Positions 34,749 to 44,830 of a DNA stretch of 64,000 nucleotides are shown in pieces (position 1 is the stretch's first letter; every line of letters starts with the position of its first letter). The stretch comes from Pseudomonadota bacterium (GTDB lineage Bacteria > Pseudomonadota > Gammaproteobacteria > Burkholderiales > Burkholderiaceae_C). The notes beneath the pieces were generated by a model, which ran no database searches, was not told the DNA's origin, and saw only the letters and a list, made by a program, of their open reading frames with translations. The stretch is taken from assembly GCA_029780695.1 (NCBI GenBank), contig JAKOYD010000013.1, positions 24,330-88,329 of the forward strand, read 5' to 3'. Made by a program: the position numbers and the translations under genes.

Positions 34749-35510
34749 TCAGTGTTCCTCCCCGAGGTACGCCGCTTGCACACCCCGATCGGCCCGGATG
34801 GCGGCCGGCTCGCCGCTGGCAATCACCGTGCCGTTGACCATCACCGTCAGGTGATCGGCCAGGGTGAAGATGGCGTCGATGTCGTGCTCGACCAGCATCA
34901 TGGCGTGGTGGGGCTTCAGGCGCAGCAGCAATTCGACCATGCGCTCGGCCTCGGCCACGCCCATGCCGGCCAGCGGCTCGTCGAGCAGCAGCACCTGCGG
35001 GCTGGTGGCCAGGGTCATGGCGATTTCCAGTTGCCGCTGCTCGCCGTGGCTGGCGGCGCCGGCGATGAAGTCGCGGCGGGCAGTCAGCCCCGCCAGCTCC
35101 AGCGCTTGCTCGGCGCGCTCGTTCACGGCGGCATCGCCGCGCGCGCTTTGCAGCCAACGCACGGGGTTCCAGGGCTGCTGCGCGGCGCGCGATTGCGCGG
35201 CCAGGCGCACGTTTTCCCACACGGTGAAGGGCAGAAAAATGTTGGTCTTCTGGTAGCTGCGCCCCAGGCCACGGCGCGAAATCTGCTCGGGCGAGGCGGT
35301 GGTGATGTCGTGCGCGCCGAGCGTGATCGTGCCGCTGGTGGGCGGCAAATCGCCGGAGAGCAGGTTGGTCAGCGTCGATTTGCCGGCGCCGTTGGGGCCG
35401 ATGACGCAGTGGATGCGTTCGCGCCACAAGTCGACCGACACGTTGTTGACGGCGGCCAGGCCGCCGAACTTCTTGGTCAGGTTCTTGGCACTGAGCAGCA
35501 CTTCACTCAT
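34749..35510 (-). CDS. livG: Branched-chain-type ABC transporter ATP-binding protein LivG
   Basis: 253 residues. Walker A VIGPNGAGKSTLTNLLSG, Q loop LGRSYQKTNIFLPF, a degenerate signature ASHGEQRQLEIAMTL (SHGEQ in place of SGGQ, normal for LivG), Walker B VLLLDEPLAGMG and the switch His in LVEHDID. It overlaps the upstream permease end by 8 bp, so translation is coupled. Confidence 0.93.
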   Translation of the reverse strand: MSEVLLSAKNLTKKFGGLAAVNNVSVDLWRERIHCVIGPNGAGKSTLTNLLSGDLPPTSGTITLGAHDITTASPEQISRRGLGRSYQKTNIFLPFTVWENVRLAAQSRAAQQPWNPVRWLQSARGDAAVNERAEQALELAGLTARRDFIAGAASHGEQRQLEIAMTLATSPQVLLLDEPLAGMGVAEAERMVELLLRLKPHHAMMLVEHDIDAIFTLADHLTVMVNGTVIASGEPAAIRADRGVQAAYLGEEH

Positions 35511-36531
35511 GCTCGCCCCCTTTGCGCCCGGTAAAACGGGCCAGCAAACCCAGCAGCCCGCGCGGCGCGAACACGATCACGGCCACGATGAACAAGCCCA
35601 TCCACAACTGCCAGTGCTTGCCGGTGTTGAAGCCGCCGATGGCGGGCAAGTCCTTGAACAGCTCCAGCATGAATTCGAAGGCAAACGCGCCGACGATGGC
35701 TCCGGCAAAGTTGCCCATGCCGCCCAAGATGACCATCATGATGGCGTGCGCGCTCATGTGGAAACCCATCAGCTCGGGGTTCACAAAACCCGTCTGCGCG
35801 CCCCACAGATAGCCCGCCAGCCCCGCCAGCGCCCCGGCCAGCGTGAAGGCGGTTAGCTTGTAGCCAAAGCTGCCAAAACCCACGGCGCGCATGCGGTGCT
35901 CGTTGACGCGGATGCCCGCCAGCGCGCGGCCAAAGGGGCTCCACAGCACGCGGCGCAGAAACACGTAGGTCAGCACTAGGCACGCCAGCACGAAGTAGTA
36001 GAAGACGCGCTTGTTTTCCAGATCGAACAGCGTGGCGTCGGGCTTGAAGTTGATGTACACGCCGTCGGAACCACCCAGCTTGAGCGGCAACAGGCCCAGG
36101 AGGTTCAGCTCCTTGTTGTCGAACACCAGGTAGAACAGCATTTGCGCGAACGCCATCGTCACCATGATGAAGTAGATGCCGCGCGTGCGCACCACGAAAA
36201 AGCCGATGACCAGCGCGAACAGGCCGGCGACCCCCACGGCAGCGGGCAGCGTCCACCACAGGCTCACCGCGCCGCTGTCGGACGACATCAGCGCCAGCGC
36301 GTAACCGCCCAGGCCAAAGTAGGCCGCGTGGCCCAGCGACACCAGGCCGGTGACGCCTTGCAGCAAGTCGAGGCTCATCGCAAAGATGGCCAGGATCATC
36401 ATGCGTGCCACCATCTGCTGGTAGAACTCGCTGCCCACAAACGGGAAGGCGATCAGCGCGACCAGACCCAGTGCCAGCACGAGCTGGATGCTGCGCGGCA
36501 GGGTTTCGAGGTTGGATTGGGGGGCGCTCAT
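35503..36531 (-). CDS. livM: Branched-chain-type ABC transporter permease LivM
   Basis: 342 residues from the ATG at 36531; the frame upstream to 36591 crosses a repeat. About nine membrane segments; the LivM signature GLVSLGHAAYFGLGGYALAL, RTRGIYFIMVTMAFAQMLFY and the cytoplasmic loop GRALAGIRVNEHRMRAVGF (EAA-like) are clear. It partners LivH to form the translocation path. A family D-type repeat lies between it and livH. Confidence 0.93.
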   Translation of the reverse strand: MSAPQSNLETLPRSIQLVLALGLVALIAFPFVGSEFYQQMVARMMILAIFAMSLDLLQGVTGLVSLGHAAYFGLGGYALALMSSDSGAVSLWWTLPAAVGVAGLFALVIGFFVVRTRGIYFIMVTMAFAQMLFYLVFDNKELNLLGLLPLKLGGSDGVYINFKPDATLFDLENKRVFYYFVLACLVLTYVFLRRVLWSPFGRALAGIRVNEHRMRAVGFGSFGYKLTAFTLAGALAGLAGYLWGAQTGFVNPELMGFHMSAHAIMMVILGGMGNFAGAIVGAFAFEFMLELFKDLPAIGGFNTGKHWQLWMGLFIVAVIVFAPRGLLGLLARFTGRKGGEHE

Positions 36532-36535
36532 GAGA

Positions 36536-36612
36536 CACCGCCCGGCCGCCCGAAGGTGGCGAAGGCCCCCTCGGGGGGCAGCGAACCACACGAAGTGGGG
36601 AGCGTGGGGGCA
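36536..36612. repeat. Short intergenic repeat with GC hairpin (family D, single copy here)
   Basis: CCCCCTCGGGGGGCAGCGAA then CCACACGAAGTGGGGAGCGT. The CCCCC/GGGGG stem and the GTGGG/CCCAC pieces form hairpins inside the operon between livH and livM; I remember similar units in Comamonadaceae genomes but see only one here. Confidence 0.55.
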
Positions 36613-36616
36613 CGTT

Positions 36617-37480
36617 TCATTGTTTGAACAGCCCCTCGGGCTTCCAGAGAAGAACAGCGGCCATCAACATGTACACCAGCATGCCCGCCACCTGCGGCAG
36701 CAGCACCTTGCCGAAGGTGTCGACAAAGCCGACCAGCAGCGCCGCAATCAGCGCGCCGCGCACCGAGCCGATGCCGCCGATCACCACCACCACGAAGCAC
36801 ATGATCAGCACCGACGCGCCCATGTTGGGGTATACGCTGGAGATGGGCGCGGCGATCATCCCCGCCACCGACGCCAGCGCCACGCCGATGGCAAACACCA
36901 CCGCGTGGATCAGCTTGATGTTGATGCCCAGCGACTCGGTCATCTCGCGGTTGAAGGCGCCGGCGCGGATCTTCATGCCGAGGCGCGTCTTGTTGATGAG
37001 CAGGTACAGACCCACCGCCAGCAGCACGCACACGCCCATCATGAACAGTCGGTAGACGGGGTAGGACTGGTTGTCGGTCAGCGCGATGGAGCCGCCCAGC
37101 AGCGGCGGAATCGCCACGCCATGCACGTCGTCACCCCACAGCAGCGAGCGCATTTCTTCAAAGATGTAGATCAGCCCGAAGGTCAGCAGCACCTGGTCGA
37201 GGTGATCGCGGTGGTAGAAGTAGCGAAACAGCAGGCGTTCGAGAATCAGCCCGAACACCACCGACAACAGCGTGCCGACGATGATCGCCGCCGTGAAGCT
37301 GCCCAGTTGCGACGAGAGCGAAAACGCCAGGTAGGCCCCCAGCATGTAGAAGCTGCCGTGCGCCAGGTTGACCACGCCCATGATCCCGAAGATCAGCGTC
37401 AGCCCGGCCGCCAGCATGAACAGCAGCAGCCCGTACTGCACGCTGTTGAGCATCTGGATCAAGAAGTTGGCGAAGTCCAC
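36617..37480 (-). CDS. livH: Branched-chain-type ABC transporter permease LivH
   Basis: 287 residues, about eight membrane segments. The LivH signature is LTLIFGIMGVVNLAHGSFYM near the start, and the EAA-like loop is MKIRAGAFNREMTESLGIN followed by VVFAIGVALASVAGMIAAP. It follows livK in transcription order, separated by a family A repeat that could lower expression relative to the binding protein. Confidence 0.93.
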   Translation of the reverse strand: MDFANFLIQMLNSVQYGLLLFMLAAGLTLIFGIMGVVNLAHGSFYMLGAYLAFSLSSQLGSFTAAIIVGTLLSVVFGLILERLLFRYFYHRDHLDQVLLTFGLIYIFEEMRSLLWGDDVHGVAIPPLLGGSIALTDNQSYPVYRLFMMGVCVLLAVGLYLLINKTRLGMKIRAGAFNREMTESLGINIKLIHAVVFAIGVALASVAGMIAAPISSVYPNMGASVLIMCFVVVVIGGIGSVRGALIAALLVGFVDTFGKVLLPQVAGMLVYMLMAAVLLWKPEGLFKQ

Positions 37481-37508
37481 GGATCAGTCAACGGTGGTTA
37501 AGAAATCG

Positions 37509-37620
37509 AAAGGCCGCGGAGCAGGCCATGCGGTGAACACCATGCCCGGACCTGTGCCGGGCATCGGTGTTGTCCCCCTTGCGCAGCAAAAGGGGGAAGG
37601 CGCGTCAGCGCCTCAGGGGG
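37509..37620. repeat. Family A repeat, copy 4
   Basis: AAGGCCGCGGAGCAGGCCAT to GCGCCTCAGGGGG, with a CCCCCTTGCGCAGCAAAAGG central hairpin. It ends 1 bp from the stop codon of livK. Confidence 0.9.
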
Positions 37621-37621
37621 T

Positions 37622-38827
37622 TCAACCCAATTTGCACCCAGCGCCCGAATCCGCCAACGCCTTGGCCGCCACGCCGACCACCTTGTTGTCGCCCTTTTCA
37701 ACCACGCGCAGGTAAATGTCCTGCACCGGGTTGTGCGCCTTGCTCATAGTCCACTTGCCGCGCGGGCTGTCGATGACGGCGGTTTCCAGCGCCTTGTACA
37801 GCGCGGCCTTGTTCGACATGTCGCCGCCGACGGCGCCCAGGCCCTGCACCAGCAATTGGCCCGAGTCGTAGCCCTGCACGGCGTACACGTCGGGCTGCAG
37901 CTTGAACTGGCCCGCGTAGGCGGTGCGGAACTGCTTGTTGCGCGGCGTGTCCAGCGAATCGGCGTAGTGCAGCGCGCTGTACACGCCTTCGGCGGCCGGG
38001 CCGGCGGCCTGCAGCACGCCTTCGGTCAAGAAGCCCGAGCCATACAGCGGAATCTTGCCCTGCAGGCCCGCGGCGGCGTAGTCCTTCATGAACTTGGCCG
38101 CGCCCGCGCCGGCAAAGAAGCAGGCCACGGCATCGGGCTTCAGGCTGGCGATCTCGGTCAGCAGCGCCTGGAACTCAACGTTCGGGAAGGGCAGGCCCAG
38201 TTCCTTGATGATGGTGCCGCCGGCCTTGGTGTAGCTTTCCTTGAAACCCTCGAAGGCCTCGTCGCCCGCGGCGTACTTCCAGGTGATCCACACGGCTTTC
38301 TTCAGGCCCTTGTCCATCATCGGCTTGCCCAGGCCCATGGTCGGCTGGCTGTTGCTGAAGCTGGTGCGGAACACGTTGGGCGCGCACAGCCCGCGCGTGG
38401 CCGCCAGCACGCCGGCGTTGGGGATGATGTTGAGCACACCCGATTCGCGCGCCACGCGCTGAATGCCCATCTGCACGCCCGAATGCACGGTGCCGATCAG
38501 CACGTCCACCTTGTCGCGCTGCACCAGCTTTTGCGCGTTTTCAACGCCCTTGGACGGCTCGGACTCGTCGTCCACCTTGAACCACTCGATCTCGCGTCCG
38601 CCCAGCTTGCCGCCTTTTTCGGCAATCGCCATGCGCACGCCGTTTTCGATGGCCACGCCCAGCTGCGCAAACGTGCCCGTGTAGGGCAGCATGAAACCGA
38701 CGCGCAGCTTACTGCCCTGCGCACGCACGATTTCGGGCAGCAGCAAACCGGCCGAGCTGGCGCCCACCACGGCGGCACTGCGCGAGAGCATCAGACGGCG
38801 GCTCAGGCCGCGGGAGACAGCGTTCAT
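37622..38827 (-). CDS. ABC transporter substrate-binding protein (LivK-like, possibly aromatic-acid binding)
   Basis: 401 residues. The signal peptide is unusual for LivK: twin-Arg-like RGLSRRLMLSRSAAVVGASS followed by AGLLLPEIVRAQG, so Tat export is possible. The mature type 1 periplasmic fold starts KLRVGFMLPYTGTFAQLGVA. First gene of the livKHMGF operon. Because pobA and its regulator are next to this operon, an aromatic acid such as 4-hydroxybenzoate is a better guess than branched-chain amino acids, but the sequence does not settle it. Confidence 0.88.
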   Translation of the reverse strand: MNAVSRGLSRRLMLSRSAAVVGASSAGLLLPEIVRAQGSKLRVGFMLPYTGTFAQLGVAIENGVRMAIAEKGGKLGGREIEWFKVDDESEPSKGVENAQKLVQRDKVDVLIGTVHSGVQMGIQRVARESGVLNIIPNAGVLAATRGLCAPNVFRTSFSNSQPTMGLGKPMMDKGLKKAVWITWKYAAGDEAFEGFKESYTKAGGTIIKELGLPFPNVEFQALLTEIASLKPDAVACFFAGAGAAKFMKDYAAAGLQGKIPLYGSGFLTEGVLQAAGPAAEGVYSALHYADSLDTPRNKQFRTAYAGQFKLQPDVYAVQGYDSGQLLVQGLGAVGGDMSNKAALYKALETAVIDSPRGKWTMSKAHNPVQDIYLRVVEKGDNKVVGVAAKALADSGAGCKLG

Positions 38828-38921
38828 GGCTTAATTCCTTTAGGTGTCAAGTAACTGCGGCATTGTCACGCATGCGTCAGTGCGCGCACTGATGGCTTTC
38901 CCTAGCGCCGCACCACGAAAT

Positions 38922-38939
38922 CATGAAATAAACTTCATG
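38922..38939. promoter_or_regulatory. Perfect inverted repeat upstream of livK
   Basis: CATGAAATAAACTTCATG: 6-bp arms with a 6-bp AT-rich centre, 95 bp before the livK start and next to a TATACT -10-like element on the minus strand. Candidate operator; the regulator is unknown. Confidence 0.45.
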
Positions 38940-39117
38940 TTTAGAGGCAGTATAGTGCATGTTTGTAGGCTGACCTATTCGGGTTTACGCGGGGGTGGTG
39001 GATGCATCCACGCGCGCTTTCAGGGGGCCGGCGGATGCGCAGGGCGCGGCGCGCGTCACGCGTTTTGCGCGCGCGCGATGCGCCGGGAGGCAGCGGTTTA
39101 TCAGATCGATGACAGGC

Positions 39118-39162
39118 CCAGCGCCCGCCAGTCAAGCGCAGGCAGCTATCAAATCGAGAGTA
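39118..39162. repeat. Family C repeat (minus orientation)
   Basis: CCAGCGCCCGCCAGTCAAGC then GCAGGCAGCTATCAAATCGA. It ends 15 bp from the stop of the NDH-like gene. Confidence 0.75.
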
Positions 39163-39177
39163 CCGCGCGCGGGCCAG

Positions 39178-40266
39178 TTAAGCGCTGAACAGGGCAGCCA
39201 ACTGCCGGCGGTCGCGCCGGTCTTTCCAGTGGCCGACTTCGCGGCCTTCCAGGCCCAGCGGACCCCACACCGCGATGGCGTGGCCGTCGCCGCAGGCCAC
39301 CACGCGCAGGCGCGAGCTTTCGGGCGGCGCCTTCTTGAAGGTGCCGCCGGCAATGGCGGTGCGCAAGTTGGCGTCCAGCACGGGGCCAACTTCGAGCGGC
39401 GCGCCATCGGGCACGATGAAAATCTGGCGATGGCTGTCGCTTTGCAGCCGTTCGTTGACCACCGGCTCGCCCGCATCGCTCGCCTGCAGGCCGGCTTGCC
39501 GCAGCCAGGCGGGCGTGGCCGCGCCGCCCGCCACCAGGGGCGCGTCGCACGTCAGGGTGGCGCCGCTGGCCAGCTGCAGCGCGCGGCCGTCCATGCCGGC
39601 GCAGCGGTCTTGCAACACGGTGATGTTCAGACTTTTCAGGCGCGCCAGCACGCGGCGCTGCAGCGCGGGCAGGTCGGCCAGCAGCGGCGTGTCGCCGGCC
39701 ACCAGCGTGACCCGGCTGCCGTGCGGCGCGGCCAGTGCGTGGGCCACGGCCATGGCCAGTTCGATGGCGGGCACATCGCTGCCTACCACGGCCACCTGCA
39801 GGGCGCGCTCTTGCGCCAGCGATTGCAGTTGCGGCCACAGTTGCACAAAGTTTTCGAGCGGGTGGGTGAACAGCGCATTGCGCCGCGCGCCGGGCATCTG
39901 CTCTTCGATCTGCTCGCGCGGCACCGCCGGCTCGACGTTGATGGACAGCACGTCGTAGGGCAGCGCGTCGCCGCTGGACAACTGCACGCGCCGCCCGGTG
40001 GCATCCAGCGAGAGCACGTGCGCGGGCACGAAGGCGGCACCGCTGGCTTCAACCAGGCGATCCAGCGGAACGCGCAGGTCTTCCAGCGCGCAGTCGCCCG
40101 CGACGTGGGCGGGCAGCATGCCGGCTTCGATGTAGTAAGGGTGGGGCGCCACCAGCGTGACGCTCATGTTGGCGCTGCCCTGGCGCGCCAGCGACTTCAG
40201 CACCTGCAGGTGGGCGCGCCCGGCGCCAAGCAGCACCAGATGCTTCCGGGAGGGGTTCACGGTCAT
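39178..40266 (-). CDS. FAD-dependent NAD(P)-disulfide-type oxidoreductase (NDH-2/SelD-N-like)
   Basis: 362 residues. The FAD fold starts HLVLLGAGRAHLQVLKSLAR, with APHPYYIEAGMLPAHVAG after it; the second Rossmann unit is VAVVGSDVPAIELAMAVAHA, and VVACGDGHAIAVWG is the closing FAD motif. The GAGRAHLQVL start and SYYxxGMLPAxxAG pattern are those of the NADH-dehydrogenase-like domain that is fused to SelD in many bacteria. Here selD is a separate gene 1.7 kb away, so a link to selenium metabolism is plausible but unproven. Confidence 0.82.
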   Translation of the reverse strand: MTVNPSRKHLVLLGAGRAHLQVLKSLARQGSANMSVTLVAPHPYYIEAGMLPAHVAGDCALEDLRVPLDRLVEASGAAFVPAHVLSLDATGRRVQLSSGDALPYDVLSINVEPAVPREQIEEQMPGARRNALFTHPLENFVQLWPQLQSLAQERALQVAVVGSDVPAIELAMAVAHALAAPHGSRVTLVAGDTPLLADLPALQRRVLARLKSLNITVLQDRCAGMDGRALQLASGATLTCDAPLVAGGAATPAWLRQAGLQASDAGEPVVNERLQSDSHRQIFIVPDGAPLEVGPVLDANLRTAIAGGTFKKAPPESSRLRVVACGDGHAIAVWGPLGLEGREVGHWKDRRDRRQLAALFSA

Positions 40267-40354
40267 GCGCGGAAGTGTATCGACTGCCCGCCGCGGCCCG
40301 GCGGCGTTGCAAACCGTTGCAGGAGGCGGTGCGTGGTGTTGGGGCGGCTTGAAA

Positions 40355-40470
40355 ACGGCCGGACGCGAAGGGCGCGAAGATGGCGCGAAGGACGCGAAAG
40401 GACATCCAAAAAATAGGGGCTTTATTTTGCGTCCTTCGCGAATCCTTTGCGTCCTTCGCGTCCGGTTTTC
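40355..40470. repeat. Family B palindromic repeat, copy 5
   Basis: AACGGCCGGACGCGAAGGGC on the left, CCTTTGCGTCCTTCGCGTCC plus GGTTTT on the right, loop AAAAAATAGGGG. It lies 30 bp beyond the ftsY stop codon. Confidence 0.9.
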
Positions 40471-40499
40471 GGGCTGTTCGGTTGTCCGGCAGCCTCAAT

Positions 40500-41861
<1,362 letters not shown>

Positions 41862-41935
41862 GAAGCGGGCAGGGGCTGAATTCGCCCCATTCTAGGAGGC
41901 GGCCCTGAGTGCGGCAGCGCCGGCGCCCGAAATCA

Positions 41936-41993
41936 CTATGAATAACGGAGCGGTCAGCGCCCACCAGGAAAGCGCTACAGGCCGATTTGAGTA
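41936..41993. repeat. Family C repeat, diverged
   Basis: CTATGAATAACGGAGCGGTC then AGCGCCCACCAGGAAAGCGC and TACAGGCCGATTTGAG. It abuts the selD stop codon. Confidence 0.75.
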
Positions 41994-43076
41994 TCAGATT
42001 GCCACCGCCAAGGCGCGTTCGCCGCGCGGCAGCACGCGCCCCACCACCGCCGCATCGCCAAACCCCTGCGCCTTGAAAACATCCAGCACCGCCTGCAGGC
42101 TGTCTGGCGCGCAGGCCACCAGCAGGCCGCCGCTGGTCTGCGGATCGGTGAGCAGGGCGCGCTCGGCGTCGGCAAAGCCTTCGGGCAGCGCGACTTCGGC
42201 GCCGTAGGCCGCCCAGTTGCGCCCCGAGGCGCCGGTGACGATGCCTTGCGCGGCCAGATCGCGCACCCCCGGCAGCAGCGGCACGGCGGGCCAGTCGATT
42301 TGCACCGTGACGCCCGCGCCGCGCGCCAGTTCCAGCGCGTGGCCGGCCAGGGCGAAGCCGGTGACGTCGGTGATGGCGTGCACGCCGGGCAGGGCGGCCA
42401 GCGCGGGGCCAGGCGTGTTCAGGCGCGTGGTGGCGGCGATCATGTGGGCGTAGCCGTCGGCGCCGAGCTTTTCCTTCTTGAGCGCCGCCGAATAAATGCC
42501 CACGCCCAGCGGCTTGCCCAGCACCAGCACGTCGCCCGGCTGCGCGGCGGCGTTGCGCGCCACGCGGTCGGGGTGCACCAGGCCCAGCGCGACCAGGCCG
42601 TAGATTGGCTCGACCGAATCGATGGTGTGGCCGCCCGCGATCGGGATGCCCGCCGCGCGGCACACGCTGGCGCCGCCTTCGAGGATCTTGCCGATGGTGC
42701 CCACGCTGAGCACGTTGATCGGCATGCCCACCACGGCCAGCGCCATGATGGGCGTGCCGCCCATGGCGTACACGTCGCTGAGCGCGTTGGTGGCGGCGAT
42801 GCGGCCAAAGTCGAATGGGTCGTCGACGATGGGCATGAAGAAATCGGTGGTGGCCACCAGCGCCTGCGTGTCGTTCAGCCGGTAGACGGCGGCGTCGTCC
42901 GAGGTTTCGATGCCGACCAGCAGCTCGGGCGGCACGGGCATCTGCGTGGTGCCGCGCAGGATGGACGACAGCACGCCGGGCGCGATCTTGCAGCCGCAGC
43001 CGCCCCCGTGGCTGAGGGAGGTGAGGCGCGGTTCGGCAGCGCTGGGAGAGGGTGAAACGGGGGTGAGAGCGGTCAT
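41994..43076 (-). CDS. selD: Selenide, water dikinase
   Basis: 360 residues from the ATG at 43076; an ATG at 43085 is equally open. Makes selenophosphate from selenide and ATP. The catalytic motif is SHGGGCGCKIAPGVL with Cys27 and Lys30 (a Cys-type, not Sec-type, enzyme). Metal and ATP motifs are DDAAVYRLND, ATTDFFMPIVDDPFDFGRIA and AGGHTIDSVEP, and LLTDPQTSGGLLVA is near the C-terminus. selA, selB or a tRNA-Sec gene are not in the window. Confidence 0.95.
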   Translation of the reverse strand: MTALTPVSPSPSAAEPRLTSLSHGGGCGCKIAPGVLSSILRGTTQMPVPPELLVGIETSDDAAVYRLNDTQALVATTDFFMPIVDDPFDFGRIAATNALSDVYAMGGTPIMALAVVGMPINVLSVGTIGKILEGGASVCRAAGIPIAGGHTIDSVEPIYGLVALGLVHPDRVARNAAAQPGDVLVLGKPLGVGIYSAALKKEKLGADGYAHMIAATTRLNTPGPALAALPGVHAITDVTGFALAGHALELARGAGVTVQIDWPAVPLLPGVRDLAAQGIVTGASGRNWAAYGAEVALPEGFADAERALLTDPQTSGGLLVACAPDSLQAVLDVFKAQGFGDAAVVGRVLPRGERALAVAI

Positions 43077-43096
43077 GCGGCGCATTGTCGCGCATC

Positions 43097-43165
43097 GCTA
43101 TTTGCTTCTAAAATGATAGCTAGAGGCGCTGATTTGACGACGACAAGGGCCTGAAAACGATCAAA
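43097..43165. repeat. Family C repeat, degenerate
   Basis: CGCTATTTGCTTCTAAAATG then ATAGCTAGAGGCGCTGATTT. Only the ends match the consensus well. It lies in the divergent selD/M16 promoter region. Confidence 0.5.
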
Positions 43166-43244
43166 ACCCAGCTTCGCCATGCCCTCAGGCACACTCACAC
43201 GCCCGACGGAACATTTTCACGCTCACCCGACTCAGTCTGCGGTC

Positions 43245-44681
43245 ATGTCATTCAAACCATTCCTGTCCACCCTCGGCGCGGCGCTGCTGCTGGCCGCCAG
43301 TGCCGCGTTCGCGCCCGCCGCCGTCTCCCAGCAGCTCGCGCCGTCGGCCCCCACGGCCACGGCCAGCGCGGTCAGCCAGTTCAAGCTCGACAACGGCCTC
43401 ACCGTCATCGTCAAGCCCGATCGCCGCGCGCCCACGGCGGTGCACATGCTGTGGGTGCGCGTCGGTTCGATGGACGAGGTCGATGGCAAGAGCGGCGTCG
43501 CCCACGTGCTGGAGCACATGATGTTCAAGGGCACGGACAAGCTGGCGCCGGGCGAGTTCTCGCGCCGCGTGGCGCAGGTGGGCGGGCGCGAAAACGCCTT
43601 CACCAGCATGGACTACACCGGCTATTACCAGCAGGTGCCCGCCAATCGCCTGGGCGACGTGATGGCGCTGGAGGCCAACCGCTTTGCCCACAACCGCTAC
43701 AGCGACGAGGAGTTTGCCAAGGAGCTGGCGGTGGTCAAGGAAGAGCGCCGCATGCGCACCGACGACAACCCGCGCGCCATGCTGGGCGAGCAGCAGCGCG
43801 CGGTGACTTTCATCGCCTCGCCCTACCGCCGCCCGGTGATCGGCTGGATGGGCGATCTGGACAGCCTGACCGCGCAGGACGCGCGCGACTTCTACCAGAC
43901 CTGGTACACCCCCGCCAACGCCGCCGTGGTGGTGGTGGGCGACGTCGATCCGCAGGCCGTGCTGGCGCTGGCCAAGAAGCATTACGGCGGCATCCAGACG
44001 CACGCCCTGCCCGAGCGCAAGCCGCGCCCCGAGCCGGCGCAGATCGGCCCCCGCCGCATCGAGGTCAAGGCGCCGGCCGAGCAGGCGCTGGTGTCGCTCA
44101 ACTTCCGCGTGCCGAAGATGACGTCGCTGGAGCCATCGCCCGACAACGACGACGCGCTGGCGCTGACGGTGCTGTCGGCCTTGCTCGACGGCTACAGCGG
44201 CGCCCGGCTGGACCGCGCGCTGACGCAAGGGCCGGACCGCGTGGCCGATTCGGCGGGCGCCGGCAACGGCCTGCTCGGGCGCGGCCCGCAGCTGTTCAGC
44301 CTGACCGGCGTGCCTGCCGCCGGCAAGACTGCGGCGCAGGTCGAGGCCGCGTTGCGCGCGCAGGTGGCGCGCATCGCGCAAGAGGGCGTGAGCGAGGCCG
44401 AGCTGAACCGCGTCAAGACGCAATGGGTGGCCAGCGAGGTCTACAAGCGCGATTCGGTCATGGGCCAGGCGCAGGAGCTGGGTCACTACTGGATTCAGGG
44501 CCTGCCGCTGGACACCGACGAACGCCTGATGGCGCGCCTGCGCGGCGTGACGGCGGCCCAGGTGCAGGCCGTGGCGCAGAAGTATTTCGGCGACGAACAA
44601 CTCACCGTCGCCACGCTGCTGCCGCAGCCGCGCGACCCGAATGCCAAGCCGCGTGCGGCGCCGGCCGGGGCGCGGCACTGA
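43245..44681 (+). CDS. M16-family zinc metallopeptidase, catalytic
   Basis: 478 residues from the ATG at 43245, chosen for its signal peptide (hydrophobic core LGAALLLAASAAFAPAAVSQ). The inverted zinc motif HVLEH is at residues 87-91, with the third ligand in the ELAVVKEERR helix, so it should be an active insulinase/pitrilysin-type enzyme in the periplasm. It pairs with the non-catalytic M16 gene downstream, the usual two-subunit arrangement, between ftsY/selD and rsmD-coaD. Confidence 0.93.
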   Translation: MSFKPFLSTLGAALLLAASAAFAPAAVSQQLAPSAPTATASAVSQFKLDNGLTVIVKPDRRAPTAVHMLWVRVGSMDEVDGKSGVAHVLEHMMFKGTDKLAPGEFSRRVAQVGGRENAFTSMDYTGYYQQVPANRLGDVMALEANRFAHNRYSDEEFAKELAVVKEERRMRTDDNPRAMLGEQQRAVTFIASPYRRPVIGWMGDLDSLTAQDARDFYQTWYTPANAAVVVVGDVDPQAVLALAKKHYGGIQTHALPERKPRPEPAQIGPRRIEVKAPAEQALVSLNFRVPKMTSLEPSPDNDDALALTVLSALLDGYSGARLDRALTQGPDRVADSAGAGNGLLGRGPQLFSLTGVPAAGKTAAQVEAALRAQVARIAQEGVSEAELNRVKTQWVASEVYKRDSVMGQAQELGHYWIQGLPLDTDERLMARLRGVTAAQVQAVAQKYFGDEQLTVATLLPQPRDPNAKPRAAPAGARH

Positions 44682-44692
44682 ATTTCTCTTGC

Positions 44693-44778
44693 TCCCTCGC
44701 CCCTGCGGGGAGAGGGCAGGGGTGAGGGGCGGCGTCGCCCTCACCCCAACCCTCTCCCGCGCGCGGGAGAGGGAGAAA
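44693..44778. repeat. GC-rich inverted repeat (GGGAGAGGG/CCCTCTCCC type)
   Basis: GGGAGAGGGCAGGGGTGAGG (from 44708) faces CCCTCACCCCAACCCTCTCC (from 44738), with outer CTCCCTC/GAGGGAG arms. It lies between the two M16 genes. This is a widely spread proteobacterial intergenic palindrome; it could soften expression of the second gene. Confidence 0.85.
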
Positions 44779-44789
44779 TACCTGAAAAC

Positions 44790-44830
44790 CGATGAAAACT
44801 ATCAAAAAAATAGCTGCTCGCGCTTTGTTG
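44790..44830. repeat. Family C repeat supplying the start of the second M16 gene
   Basis: GATGAAAACTATCAAAAAAA then TAGCTGCTCGCGCTTTGTTG. It matches the 7445 copy (ATGAAAACGATAGCTGCTCG) and includes the ATG at 44792. Confidence 0.8.

Larger units (their letters stand above)
38828..39177. other. 350-bp non-coding gap holding the livK promoter region
   Basis: No convincing gene. It contains the perfect inverted repeat at 38922-38939, a minus-strand TATACT -10-like hexamer at about 38949-38954, a GC-rich stretch and a family C unit next to the stop of the NDH-like gene. Confidence 0.6.

Noticed and set aside
36532..36616. Possible extra livM N-terminus (frame open to 36591)
   Set aside because: The extension is translated intergenic repeat; the ATG at 36531 gives the usual family start.
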